A stretch of 64,000 bases of DNA, from the NCBI RefSeq assembly GCF_016765775.1, contig NZ_JAESVN010000001.1, forward strand, positions 372,001-436,000, given 5' to 3'. The DNA comes from Szabonella alba. GTDB taxonomy: Bacteria > Pseudomonadota > Alphaproteobacteria > Rhodobacterales > Rhodobacteraceae. Shown here piece after piece: positions 8,004 through 17,998 of the stretch. The notes under the pieces are model-generated. The model was not told where the DNA came from. It ran no database searches and saw nothing but the letters and a program-made list of their open reading frames with translations. A program made the translations under genes and the position numbers. The stretch's first letter is position 1; each line of letters starts with the position of its first letter.

Positions 8004-8870
8004 ATGACCGAACAGAATACCCGCCTTGGCATCATCCTGATGCTGATTGCCACCGTTGTCTTTGCCGTGCAGGACATGCTGTCGCGCCATCTGGCGGGCA
8101 ATTACAATGTCATCATGGTTGTGATGGTCCGCTACTGGTTCTTTGCGGCCTTCGTCATCGTGGTGGCGGGCCGCAAGGCGGGGGGGCTGCGCGCCGCGGT
8201 GAAGACGGCGCATCCAGTGCTGCAACCCTTCCGCGGCGTGCTGCTGGCGGTTGAGATCTGTGTACTGGTCGTGGGCTTCGTCATGCTGGGACTGGTCGAG
8301 GCCCATGCGATCTTTGCCTGCTACCCGCTGCTGGTGGCCGCGCTTTCGGGTCCGGTCTTGGGCGAAAGCGTGGGCTGGCGGCGCTGGGCGGCGATCGGGG
8401 TCGGGTTTATCGGCGTTCTCATCATCCTGCAGCCGGGGTTCCGGGTGTTTTCACCCTGGGCGCTGGTCTCGCTGACGGCGGCGTTCATGTTCGCGCTTTA
8501 TGCGCTGCTGACGCGCTATGTCGGCTTGCGCGACAGTGCGGCGGTGTCCTTTTTCTGGACCGGCACGGCGGGCGCGGTCGCGATGACGCTGGCCGGGATC
8601 TGGTTCTGGGAACCGATGAGCTCGCCCGACTGGGGCTGGATGGCGCTGCTTTGCGTCACCGGGGCGCTGGGGCATTATCTGCTGATCCGGGTTTTCGAGG
8701 TGGCCGAAGCCTCGGCCGTGCAGCCCTTTGCCTATTTCCAGCTGGTCTTCGGCGCGATGGGCGGCATGATCGTCTTTGGTGAAACGCTTCGGCCGAATGT
8801 CGCCCTTGGCGCGGCCGTGGTGATCGGGGCGGGGCTGTTCACGCTCTGGCGGCAGCGTGTGAAGGGCTGA
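8004..8870 (+). CDS. EamA/DMT family transporter, second of a tandem pair
   Basis: 288 residues, ten hydrophobic segments, paralogous to the upstream transporter: both open with MT(Q/E)QNTRLGI, share MVRYWFF and the block EASAVQPFAYFQ. I take ATG 8004 as the start because it aligns with the paralogue; an in-frame GTG at 7983 would add seven residues. The gap to the previous gene is 24 bases, so the two are probably one transcript with mnmD. DMT transporters of this family work alone or as homodimers, and the two genes need not form a heteromer. Substrate unknown. Confidence 0.84.
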   Translation: MTEQNTRLGIILMLIATVVFAVQDMLSRHLAGNYNVIMVVMVRYWFFAAFVIVVAGRKAGGLRAAVKTAHPVLQPFRGVLLAVEICVLVVGFVMLGLVEAHAIFACYPLLVAALSGPVLGESVGWRRWAAIGVGFIGVLIILQPGFRVFSPWALVSLTAAFMFALYALLTRYVGLRDSAAVSFFWTGTAGAVAMTLAGIWFWEPMSSPDWGWMALLCVTGALGHYLLIRVFEVAEASAVQPFAYFQLVFGAMGGMIVFGETLRPNVALGAAVVIGAGLFTLWRQRVKG

Positions 8871-11183
<2,313 letters not shown>

Positions 11184-11203
11184 ACCGTTCGGCGCAAGAG
11201 GGT

Positions 11204-11233
11204 GGAGGTGGCCCCGGGGCGGCAGCCACCTCC
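11204..11233. terminator. Hairpin between convergent fadH and EF-hand genes
   Basis: A 9-bp perfect stem (GGAGGTGGC, 11204-11212, with GCCACCTCC, 11225-11233) encloses a 12-base loop. It sits between two convergent genes and could stop transcription from either side. There is no clear T-run, so this is a guess from position and stability. Confidence 0.4.
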
Positions 11234-11243
11234 GTGCCGGGCC

Positions 11244-11489
11244 TTACTGGCCCAGCAGACCGGCGGTCACGGCGGCCTCATATTCCGCCATATCCACCTG
11301 CCCGTCGCCGGATGTGTCGATCTGGCCAAAGCTTTCATCGGTCAGGGAGGGATAGGCCGCCTGCAACTCCTCCATCGACCACAGCCCGTTGCCATCCACA
11401 TCGGGGATTTCGGGGGCTGCGGTCTGTGCCAGCGCGGGACCGGCCAGCAGCGCGGTGGCAAAGGCAAGCGTCGGAATCATGCGTTTCAT
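11244..11489 (-). CDS. Small secreted EF-hand protein
   Basis: 81 residues. A signal peptide (MKRMIPTLAFATALLAGPALAQ, cleavage about residue 22) is followed by two EF-hand loops. The first is degenerate (DVDGNGLWSMEEL) and the second is canonical (DTSGDGQVDMAEY), with Asp/Ser/Asp and a terminal Glu in the calcium positions. The mature protein is about 60 residues and periplasmic. ATG 11489 is chosen because AAGGAAAG lies upstream and the signal peptide starts there; an ATG five codons earlier is in frame. Calcium binding is inferred from the loops; the role is unknown. A palindrome lies about 80 bases upstream. Confidence 0.8.
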   Translation of the reverse strand: MKRMIPTLAFATALLAGPALAQTAAPEIPDVDGNGLWSMEELQAAYPSLTDESFGQIDTSGDGQVDMAEYEAAVTAGLLGQ

Positions 11490-11853
11490 CGTCTTTCCTT
11501 CCATAGTGAAGGCGAACGTGCTGTCCGCTGGGATTTGAGCTAAGGAAAGACAGAATGATTTTCCATCCCAATGCCAATACTGGCATTTCTGTGGGCTTCA
11601 TGCTGCCGATGTGACCTTGCTGCGGAACATTTTCCCGCGCATCGTGCCGCCCTGACCATTTTTCCGCCTGTGTGTCGCGATGGATTTGGCATCAGGCAGC
11701 CGACAGACCGGCCCCCCTGGAACCGCTGGTTGTTTCGCTGCCATGAACGATCCCTCAGAATACCCCGGACTGGTCGCGCCTTCGCCCCTTTCCTGCCCGA
11801 TTTGCCCCGCAGGAAGAAAGCCAGAGGCTGCTGCCAGTGCATTGGGGACAAGA
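11490..11853. other. Divergent intergenic region between EF-hand and LysR genes
   Basis: About 364 bases with no convincing gene. Open frames upstream of ATG 11854 lack similarity to LysR proteins. The main structure seen is the palindrome at 11570-11587. The region presumably carries both promoters, but I cannot assign boxes. Confidence 0.5.
11570..11587. promoter_or_regulatory. Inverted repeat AATGCCA-N4-TGGCATT
   Basis: A perfect 7-bp inverted repeat with a 4-base spacer, about 80 bases upstream of the EF-hand gene start and 267 bases upstream of the LysR gene. It looks like a dimeric repressor or activator site. Spacing does not fit the simple T-N11-A LysR box. Confidence 0.4.
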
Positions 11854-12759
11854 ATGGACCGACTGACCGAAATGGAAGCGTTCGCCACCGTGGTGGATCA
11901 GGGTGGGTTCACGGATGCCGCCAAGAAGATGGGCATCTCGAAATCTGCGGTGTCCAAGCATGTTTCGGCGCTGGAGGCCCGACTGGGCGCGCGCCTTCTG
12001 AATCGCACGACACGGCGCGTAAGCCCCACGGAAATCGGCCTTGCCTATTATGACCGAGCGCGCCGCGTGCTGAATGACGCAGGTGAGGCGGATGCGCTGG
12101 TCACCTCGATGCAATCGGCCCCCTCGGGGCTGCTGCGCATTTCGGTCGCGACCGATTTCGGCGTCAATCTGCTCTCGCCGATTCTGGGGGATTTCCTGCT
12201 GGAATATCCCGACATCACCGTGAACATGGTGCTGAACAACCGCTATGTCGAACTGATCTCGGAAGGGTTCGACATGGCCGTGCGGATCGGGGAACTGGAA
12301 GACAGCAGCCTGCGCGCGCGCAAACTGACCGAAACGACGAAGCGGATGATCGCCTCACCCGCCTATTTCCAGCGCTATGGACGGCCCATGCGCATCGACG
12401 ATCTGAATGAACACAAACTGCTGCATTATTCCAATCAGGCCAGCGGCAATGTCTGGAAAATCCCGGCGCCCTCCGGCGAAAAGCGGCAGGTGCGCACGGC
12501 GGGCTGGCTGACGGTGAATGATGGGCAATCGCTGCTGAATGCCGCGATCTCGGGGCTTGGCATCGCCTATCTGCCCTCTTTCCTTTACGCTCAGGCGATG
12601 AAAGAGGGGCAGATCGAAGAGGCGATCCCCGGTCTGCCGGTGGAAACGCTGGGCATCTATGCCGTCTATCCGCCGGGGCGCTTTACCCAGCCCAAGGTAC
12701 GGGCCTTTATCGACTTTCTAGCCCGGCGCTATTCCGATAAGGGGCCAGACATCTGGTAA
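11854..12759 (+). CDS. LysR family transcriptional regulator
   Basis: 301 residues. The N-terminal winged helix-turn-helix is clear (MDRLTEMEAFATVVDQGGF, then AAKKMGISKSAVSKHVSALE and RLLNRTTRRVSPTEIG). The effector domain begins near residue 90 with LLRISVATDFG and includes FDMAVRIGELEDSSLRARKL, typical of the CrgA-like LysR group. ATG 11854 starts the family similarity; GGGGA lies about ten bases upstream. Earlier in-frame starts add residues with no family match. The divergent neighbour 365 bases away is the EF-hand gene, but control of it is only a guess. Confidence 0.9.
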   Translation: MDRLTEMEAFATVVDQGGFTDAAKKMGISKSAVSKHVSALEARLGARLLNRTTRRVSPTEIGLAYYDRARRVLNDAGEADALVTSMQSAPSGLLRISVATDFGVNLLSPILGDFLLEYPDITVNMVLNNRYVELISEGFDMAVRIGELEDSSLRARKLTETTKRMIASPAYFQRYGRPMRIDDLNEHKLLHYSNQASGNVWKIPAPSGEKRQVRTAGWLTVNDGQSLLNAAISGLGIAYLPSFLYAQAMKEGQIEEAIPGLPVETLGIYAVYPPGRFTQPKVRAFIDFLARRYSDKGPDIW

Positions 12760-12889
12760 TGCAAAGCGCATCGCGCAAGACAAACATCGTCCGCAGGGGG
12801 CCTTATATCAGGGCCATGACGGTGAAAGCGCACTGACGACGGAAAGGTGGGACGGCCGGTATCCCTCCCGGCCCAACGACAGACTTCCG

Positions 12890-13993
12890 TCACCGGGTCG
12901 AGGTCACGATGGCCTCGACCCGTCTGTTTCGCATCCGGCCCTGCTCGGTCCGGTTATCGTCGCGCGGGGACAGATACCCCACACCCTCTGCCGCGATCCG
13001 GCCCGCGCTGATGCCATATTGCTGCACAAGCGTATCGCGCACCGCCTCGGCCCGGCGTCGGGACAGAATGACATTTCCCTGCAGCGCGCCCGAGGCATCG
13101 GTATGGCCGACCAGCGTGACACTGCGTCCGGCATCGGCGCGCAGCCAGTCGGCAAGCCGCTTCAGCGCCGTGTCATCGCCGCCGGTCAACCGCGCCTCAC
13201 CCGATGCGAATTCCAATCCCTCAAGGACCAGCCGCCCCGCATCATCCAGCGCCTCTGCCGGGGCAGCGCCCCCGGGGGGCAGAGCCGTTGCGCTGCGATT
13301 GGCGGTCGAAAGCGTGGTGGCGACGCCGGATCCGTTCGGGGGGGCTGATGCGCCTGTCGGGCGCGGCGGGGGTCTGTCCGGAGTCTGCCCATCGGCTGAC
13401 GCGGCCCCGGCCATGGGCGGCGAAACCTGCACGATCTGCACATGACCTGTCCGCACCGAACGGCTGACCAGCACAGTCACCGCCTCATCCCGGCCGCGTG
13501 TCGCGGCCAGAAAGCGGTAATCGCCCAGATCCACATGCATGTCGGGTTCGGGCAGAATTTCGGTTGCAAAGCGGAAATCGAAACCACCGCAGGCGGTGGC
13601 TGCGCATTCAAGGCCGATGTCATATCCTGCCGCGCGCAACTGGTCACGCAGCGGGGCGATCAGACCCAGCGTTCCCTCGGTATTGTCCTCGATGCGATAG
13701 GCGCGGCGAAGGATCTGGCCCTCACGCTGTTCGACGGGCAGGATACCGTTCTGCCAGATGCCGGTCGGCAGTGCATAGCTGGACAGAGCGGCCATTTCGG
13801 CGCGGGTCTCGGTCGTGGATGGCGGAAGGATCAGGGAAAGGTCGGAGGCAGCGACAGGGCGCAGCGCGCCCATGGCCACAAGGCAGACCGTGCCGCAGGC
13901 CATGGCCTGCCGCCAGTTGCGGCCCCGATATCCGGTCCCGGCCTGCCCGGGCCTTTTGCGCCTCACGCCTGTGATCCTGTCAAACTGCTTCAA
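12890..13993 (-). CDS. OmpA family outer-membrane/peptidoglycan-associated protein
   Basis: 367 residues. A basic N-terminus with a hydrophobic stretch (MACGTVCLVAMGALRPVAAS, about residues 31-50) looks like a signal peptide or membrane anchor. The middle part (about 50-200) is of unknown fold and contains two cysteines (GLECAATACGGFDF). A Pro/Gly/Thr-rich linker (200-245) leads to an OmpA-C domain (about 250-367) with VTLVGHTDASG, NVILSRRRAEAVRDTLV and the NRRVEAIV ending that binds diaminopimelate. It therefore probably links the envelope to peptidoglycan. The start is uncertain because the 30 basic residues before the hydrophobic segment are long for a signal peptide. Confidence 0.83.
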   Translation of the reverse strand: MKQFDRITGVRRKRPGQAGTGYRGRNWRQAMACGTVCLVAMGALRPVAASDLSLILPPSTTETRAEMAALSSYALPTGIWQNGILPVEQREGQILRRAYRIEDNTEGTLGLIAPLRDQLRAAGYDIGLECAATACGGFDFRFATEILPEPDMHVDLGDYRFLAATRGRDEAVTVLVSRSVRTGHVQIVQVSPPMAGAASADGQTPDRPPPRPTGASAPPNGSGVATTLSTANRSATALPPGGAAPAEALDDAGRLVLEGLEFASGEARLTGGDDTALKRLADWLRADAGRSVTLVGHTDASGALQGNVILSRRRAEAVRDTLVQQYGISAGRIAAEGVGYLSPRDDNRTEQGRMRNRRVEAIVTSTR

Positions 13994-14003
13994 CTGGCCT
14001 GCA

Positions 14004-14723
14004 TCATCCGGCCTGCCTCAGCCGGTAATGATACTGTCCCACAAGCGTCATTCCGAGGGAAGCATAGAGCGCGCGGGCCGGGCTGTTTGATTCGGTCACA
14101 ACCAGACTTAGCCCTTTTGCCCCATTATCCAGTGCCCATTGGGCTGCCATCCGCAAGATGTTGTTGGCGGAACCCTGCCGACGCATCGCGGGCAGCACCT
14201 CCAACGCATGCAGCATCGCCGTGTCTTCGTGAATTGCGGCAAAGGCGACACCCGCCGCGCGGTCATGCCTGCGGCCCAGCAGGGCGCATTTCGGGCCATG
14301 GACCCGATCCATCACCGCAAGGCGGCCCGGTCCGATCCCGGCCTCGGCCCAGATATCGCGGGCAATTTCCAGGGGCGGCCAATGGGCAAAGGCCGTCATC
14401 GGATCGGGGGCGGGGCTGGCGATCGTTGCGGCGTCGCCGTGATAGGCCACAACGGGGTCTTTGACGACATAGCCGCGCGCATCCAGCGCTGCGTCCAGCG
14501 CATCATCGCCTGCGCGGATCATGAACAGCGCAGGCTGGCCAAGTGCCGCCATTGCATGTTCGGCCAGTGCGATGTCATCCGGCACCCAGCCGCCCTCGGC
14601 CGTTGCGGCAGATACGCGCTGCCCGCCGCCCTGACCCTCGCGGATTGCCCAGGGGCCGACGCGGTGACGGAAGGCCGGAGGCCATGACGCCTCCAGCAGA
14701 TCATAAAGCGCCTGCGGCGTCAT
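14004..14723 (-). CDS. GNAT family N-acetyltransferase
   Basis: 239 residues. The C-terminal part has the GNAT acetyl-CoA site: MLHALEVLPAMRRQGSANNIL is motif A with Arg-x-x-Gly, followed by NSPARALYASLGM, the usual NxxAxxLYxxxGF block. The N-terminal 120 residues have little to recognise. The ATG overlaps the stop of the upstream cinA-like gene by 4 bases, so the pair is cotranscribed and coupled. The acceptor substrate is unknown. Confidence 0.82.
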   Translation of the reverse strand: MTPQALYDLLEASWPPAFRHRVGPWAIREGQGGGQRVSAATAEGGWVPDDIALAEHAMAALGQPALFMIRAGDDALDAALDARGYVVKDPVVAYHGDAATIASPAPDPMTAFAHWPPLEIARDIWAEAGIGPGRLAVMDRVHGPKCALLGRRHDRAAGVAFAAIHEDTAMLHALEVLPAMRRQGSANNILRMAAQWALDNGAKGLSLVVTESNSPARALYASLGMTLVGQYHYRLRQAG

Positions 14724-15442
14724 TCCCCGAACAAAGCCGCCAGCCGCGTCATCGCGGCATCGACCTGCGCGCCATCCGTGCCCCGGATCACCAGATTGGT
14801 GCCATAGGCGCCATTGGCCTGAAACGGATAGGACCCCATTGAAAGGTCGGGAAACTCCGCCGCCAGCGCGCCGAAGGGGGCCGCGACCTCGCCCTCACCG
14901 CGCATCACGCGCAAGGACTGGCTGAGCAGCGGCGCACCACCCGTCAGCGTGGGCAGGACCGTCGCAACCATCGCCTGAAAGACATTGGGAACGCCCGCCA
15001 TCACATGCACATTGCCGAGGGTGAAGCCGGGGGCGATGGAAACCGGATTGTCGATCAGGGTCGCGCCATCGGGAATGCGCGCCATGCGTTTGCGCGCCTC
15101 GTTGAACTCCATCCCCTGCCGGTCGTAATGCGCCTGCATCAGCGCCATTGCATCGGCGCGATGAGAGATGGCCACGCCAAAGGCCGCCGCGACCGCATCG
15201 GCGGTGATATCGTCATGGGTCGGCCCGATCCCGCCCGAGGTGAACACCGTGTCATACCGCTCGCGCAGGGCGTTCAGTGCCTCTATGATGCGCGGCGCCT
15301 CATCGGGGACGGCGCGCATCTCGGAGAGGGTGACGCCGATGCGCGTCAGTTCTCCGGCGAGGTGATGGGTATTGCCGTCGCGCGTGCGGCCCGACAGGAT
15401 TTCATCGCCAATGACCAGCATGGCGGCGGTGGGATTGGGCAT
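14720..15442 (-). CDS. CinA-type molybdopterin-binding domain protein
   Basis: 240 residues, consisting only of the MoCF/CinA N-terminal domain. AAMLVIGDEILSGRTRDGNTHHLAGEL at the start, VFTSGGIGPTHDDITADAVAAAFG and the later PNVFQAM block are the family's signatures. The C-terminal nicotinamide-nucleotide amidase domain of full CinA is absent, as in many alphaproteobacterial homologues. Proposed roles of this domain include ADP-ribose or nucleotide pyrophosphatase activity, not proven here. ATG 15442 has AAGGAAG upstream. It overlaps the GNAT gene and is divergent from map. Confidence 0.85.
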   Translation of the reverse strand: MPNPTAAMLVIGDEILSGRTRDGNTHHLAGELTRIGVTLSEMRAVPDEAPRIIEALNALRERYDTVFTSGGIGPTHDDITADAVAAAFGVAISHRADAMALMQAHYDRQGMEFNEARKRMARIPDGATLIDNPVSIAPGFTLGNVHVMAGVPNVFQAMVATVLPTLTGGAPLLSQSLRVMRGEGEVAAPFGALAAEFPDLSMGSYPFQANGAYGTNLVIRGTDGAQVDAAMTRLAALFGE

Positions 15443-15496
15443 CGGGATCTTCCTTGCGGTTTCTGCCTTTGGTATAAGACTGCCGCCCCCCCGTTT

Positions 15497-15526
15497 CAAA
15501 TGGCAAACCGCCCCTCTGGCCATTTG
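15497..15526. promoter_or_regulatory. Inverted repeat CAAATGGC-N14-GCCATTTG in the cinA-map promoter region
   Basis: Two perfect 8-bp arms (15497-15504 and 15519-15526) with centres 22 bp apart, about two helical turns. They lie in the 135-bp gap between divergent genes, 50 to 80 bases upstream of map. The layout suits a dimeric regulator; no regulator is identified. Confidence 0.4.
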
Positions 15527-15577
15527 CGGCAGGGCGTCCTATCTAGGGCGCAGGAAAAAACGGACGGAACGGGACCG

Positions 15578-16384
15578 GTGGACGACACGCGCGGACGCAT
15601 CACGAAAGACGGGATCCGCATCCATGAGGATGCCGATTTTGCGGGAATGCTGGCGGCCGGCGAGGTCGCGGCCGGGATCCTTGACGATGTCGGGGCATTG
15701 GTAGTGCCGGGTGTGACAACGGCGGAATTGGATGATTTCATCACCGCCGAAGTGACGCGGCGCGGTGTTGTGTCCGCCACGATCGGTTACAAGGGCTATC
15801 GTCACGCCTCGTGCATTTCGGTCAATCATGTGGTCTGCCACGGTATTCCGGGCGGCAAGGTTATCAAGGATGGCGATATCCTGAATATCGACGTCACGGT
15901 CATCAAGGATGGCTGGTTCGGCGATACCAGCCGGATGTTTGTGGCCGGAGCCGCATCGCGCAAGGCGGCGCGGCTGATCGAGGTCACGCATGACGCGCTG
16001 ATGCGCGGGATCGAGGCGGTGCGCCCGGGTAATACCTTTGGTGATATCGGGGCGGCGATCCAGTCCTATGTCGAGGCGCAACGCATGAGTGTGGTGCGCG
16101 ATTTCTGCGGGCACGGGCTGGGCCGGGTGTTCCATGCGCCCCCCAATGTGCTGCATTTCGGCCGCCCCGATACCGGGCCCGTGCTGGAGGAAGGCATGTT
16201 CTTCACGATCGAGCCGATGGTCAATCTGGGGCGGCCCGAAACCAAGGTTCTGGCCGATGACTGGACGGCGGTGACGCGGGACAAGTCACTGTCGGCGCAG
16301 TTTGAACATTCGGTCGGCGTGACGGCTACGGGATGCGAGATTTTCACCCTGTCGCCTGCCGGGAAATTCCTGACCGGGGTCTGA
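15578..16384 (+). CDS. map: Type I methionine aminopeptidase
   Basis: 268 residues, normal for MetAP-I. The metal and substrate residues are visible: His88 in VCHGIPGG, Asp105 in NIDVTVIKDGWFGDTS, Asp116 in the same block, then FCGHGLGRVFH, FFTIEPMVNLG and QFEHSVGVT with the last His and Glu ligands. It removes the initiator methionine from nascent proteins. The start GTG 15578 gives the length and N-terminus expected (DDTRGRITKDGIRIHE); longer in-frame starts run through the divergent gene. The ribosome binding site is weak (GGAACGGGA). Monocistronic, ending 72 bases before a convergent gene. Confidence 0.93.
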   Translation: MDDTRGRITKDGIRIHEDADFAGMLAAGEVAAGILDDVGALVVPGVTTAELDDFITAEVTRRGVVSATIGYKGYRHASCISVNHVVCHGIPGGKVIKDGDILNIDVTVIKDGWFGDTSRMFVAGAASRKAARLIEVTHDALMRGIEAVRPGNTFGDIGAAIQSYVEAQRMSVVRDFCGHGLGRVFHAPPNVLHFGRPDTGPVLEEGMFFTIEPMVNLGRPETKVLADDWTAVTRDKSLSAQFEHSVGVTATGCEIFTLSPAGKFLTGV

Positions 16385-16455
16385 CGCTGTGGTTTCCCGG
16401 TCGTCCTTGCGGATCGCAGGGATCAACCGGCCCCAGTCAGATTACCCCGGTCAGA

Positions 16456-16782
16456 TCACCCAGTCAGATCGGTCTGCCCGCGCGGGCGCGGCAGTGCATC
16501 GCTGTCGGCGGGCAGGGCGACCAGACCGCCGAACCGCGCGCCATGCACGGCGGCGGGTCTGCCCGCGATCAGGCACAGAACGATTGCCGCCGCCTGCCAG
16601 CCGCTTTCCCCCTCACGCCGCCAGCCGATGCCCGCGCGCAGATCTTCGACCAGTTGCAGGCGCGCGCCGGTGCCATCTGTCGCGCGCAGGCTCAGGCAAT
16701 CATCGCAGAACCGCCCCGGATAGCGCGGGTTCGGCACGACGTCCGCGCCGCAGCCCGGGCAGGGGGCGGCGGCAGGGGTCAT
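16456..16782 (-). CDS. Small zinc-ribbon-like protein of unknown function
   Basis: 108 residues. The N-terminus has two CxxC knuckles, Cys8/Cys11 (CPGC) and Cys26/Cys29 (CDDC), that could hold one zinc ion. The rest is a weakly hydrophobic helix (GWQAAAIVLCLIAGRP) and a Pro/Arg-rich tail. It is the last gene of the rsmD operon, and its ATG overlaps the stop of the HAD gene. That coupling argues it is real even though I do not recognise the family. Three GTCAGAT repeats span its 3' end. Confidence 0.6.
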   Translation of the reverse strand: MTPAAAPCPGCGADVVPNPRYPGRFCDDCLSLRATDGTGARLQLVEDLRAGIGWRREGESGWQAAAIVLCLIAGRPAAVHGARFGGLVALPADSDALPRPRGQTDLTG

Positions 16783-17432
16783 ATCCCCAGCTTGCCCGGA
16801 ATCTCGCGCAGCGACCGGATCACCTCGGCCCCCACCGCCGCAAGCGCCGCACCGTCATCATGTTCGGCCAGCCCGAAACAGCGGATGCCCGCGCGCTGCG
16901 CCCCAAGGCATCCTGTAGGGCTGTCATCAACCACGACACAGGCTGCAGGATCGGCCCCAAGGGCGGCAGCGGCATGCAGCCAGAGACCGGGATCGGGTTT
17001 CGGACAACCCAGCGTCTGCCCGGAATAAAGATGCCCGCGAAACCGCGCCAAGATGTCAGGATGCTGGCCCAGCGTGATGCCCATTTTCCGGTCCGACCCG
17101 TTGGATCCCACGGCATAGGGAATGCCCGCCGCGTCCAGCCGGTCCAGCACCTCGGTCACACCGTCGATCAACCCGGTGCCCTGTTCCAGTTTCGCGTAGA
17201 GTTTTTCGTAGAAATCCGCGACCCAGCTTGGCGGCAGATCGGCACCAAGCGCGCGGGCCTTGTCGTAAAGCCCCTGCATCGTGCCGCCCAGAAACTGCAC
17301 TTCCATCTCGGCCCGGGGCATCCGCAGGCCATGCCCGGCCAGATCCACGGCCAGAAGGTCAAAGGTCAGGCTTTCGCTGTCGACAAGCACGCCGTCACAA
17401 TCGAACAGCACGGCACGGATCGGCGGGGTCAT
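16779..17432 (-). CDS. HAD-superfamily phosphatase (subfamily IA)
   Basis: 217 residues. Motif I is FDCDGVLVDSE (nucleophile and acid Asp), motif II the SNGSDRK segment, motif III the Lys in GCPKPDPGLW, and motif IV VVVDDSPTG. A helical cap lies between motifs I and II. Relatives include phosphoglycolate phosphatase and beta-phosphoglucomutase-like enzymes; the substrate cannot be fixed. It overlaps the rsmD stop and the zinc-ribbon start by 4 bases each, so all three are tightly coupled. Confidence 0.85.
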   Translation of the reverse strand: MTPPIRAVLFDCDGVLVDSESLTFDLLAVDLAGHGLRMPRAEMEVQFLGGTMQGLYDKARALGADLPPSWVADFYEKLYAKLEQGTGLIDGVTEVLDRLDAAGIPYAVGSNGSDRKMGITLGQHPDILARFRGHLYSGQTLGCPKPDPGLWLHAAAALGADPAACVVVDDSPTGCLGAQRAGIRCFGLAEHDDGAALAAVGAEVIRSLREIPGKLGI

Positions 17433-17998
17433 GGCAGGGCTTTCATCAGGGTTATCACCGTCTCGCCATAGCGGCGCTGGTCCAGAAGGTCAAAGCCGGG
17501 GGGCGGTGCGGGCGCGGTGCTTTCCTCCCAGACGATCCGCGCGCCGGGGGCGATCCAGCCGCCCACAAGGGCCGAGGCCAGCGCGGCCTCACCCAGCCCC
17601 TTGCCATAGGGCGGGTCCAGAAAGACCAGATCGAAGCCCGGGCCGCGATGCTCCCCCAGCCGTGTTGCGTCACGCCGGTAGACATCCGTGACCCCCATGG
17701 CTCGCAGGATCTCGATATTGCGCCGCAAAAGAGCGCGTGCCGTGATGCCGTCATCGACAAAGGTGACATGGGCGGCACCGCGTGACAGGGCCTCAAGCCC
17801 CAGCGCGCCGGTTCCGGCGAAAAGATCCAGCACTCGCGCGGCCGTCACCGGGTCACCGCCGACGGCCGCGCCATTCACCAGCAGGTTGAACACCGCCTCG
17901 CGCACCCGGTCGGATGTCGGGCGCAGATGGGCGCGGGCATCGCCCTCGCCCACCGGGGCCAGATGGGTGCCGCGAAATTTTCCGCCGATGATCCGCAT
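17429..17998 (-). CDS. rsmD: 16S rRNA (guanine966-N2)-methyltransferase
   Basis: 189 residues. It begins MRIIGGKFRGTHL, the RsmD signature, followed by RPTSDRVREAVFNLL, the SAM site VLDLFAGTGALGLEALSRGA and the catalytic FLDPPYGKGL motif (DPPY). It methylates G966 of 16S rRNA during 30S assembly. The start codon shares one base with the upstream stop (TGATG), and the gene overlaps the HAD gene by 4 bases. Confidence 0.95.
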   Translation of the reverse strand: MRIIGGKFRGTHLAPVGEGDARAHLRPTSDRVREAVFNLLVNGAAVGGDPVTAARVLDLFAGTGALGLEALSRGAAHVTFVDDGITARALLRRNIEILRAMGVTDVYRRDATRLGEHRGPGFDLVFLDPPYGKGLGEAALASALVGGWIAPGARIVWEESTAPAPPPGFDLLDQRRYGETVITLMKALP

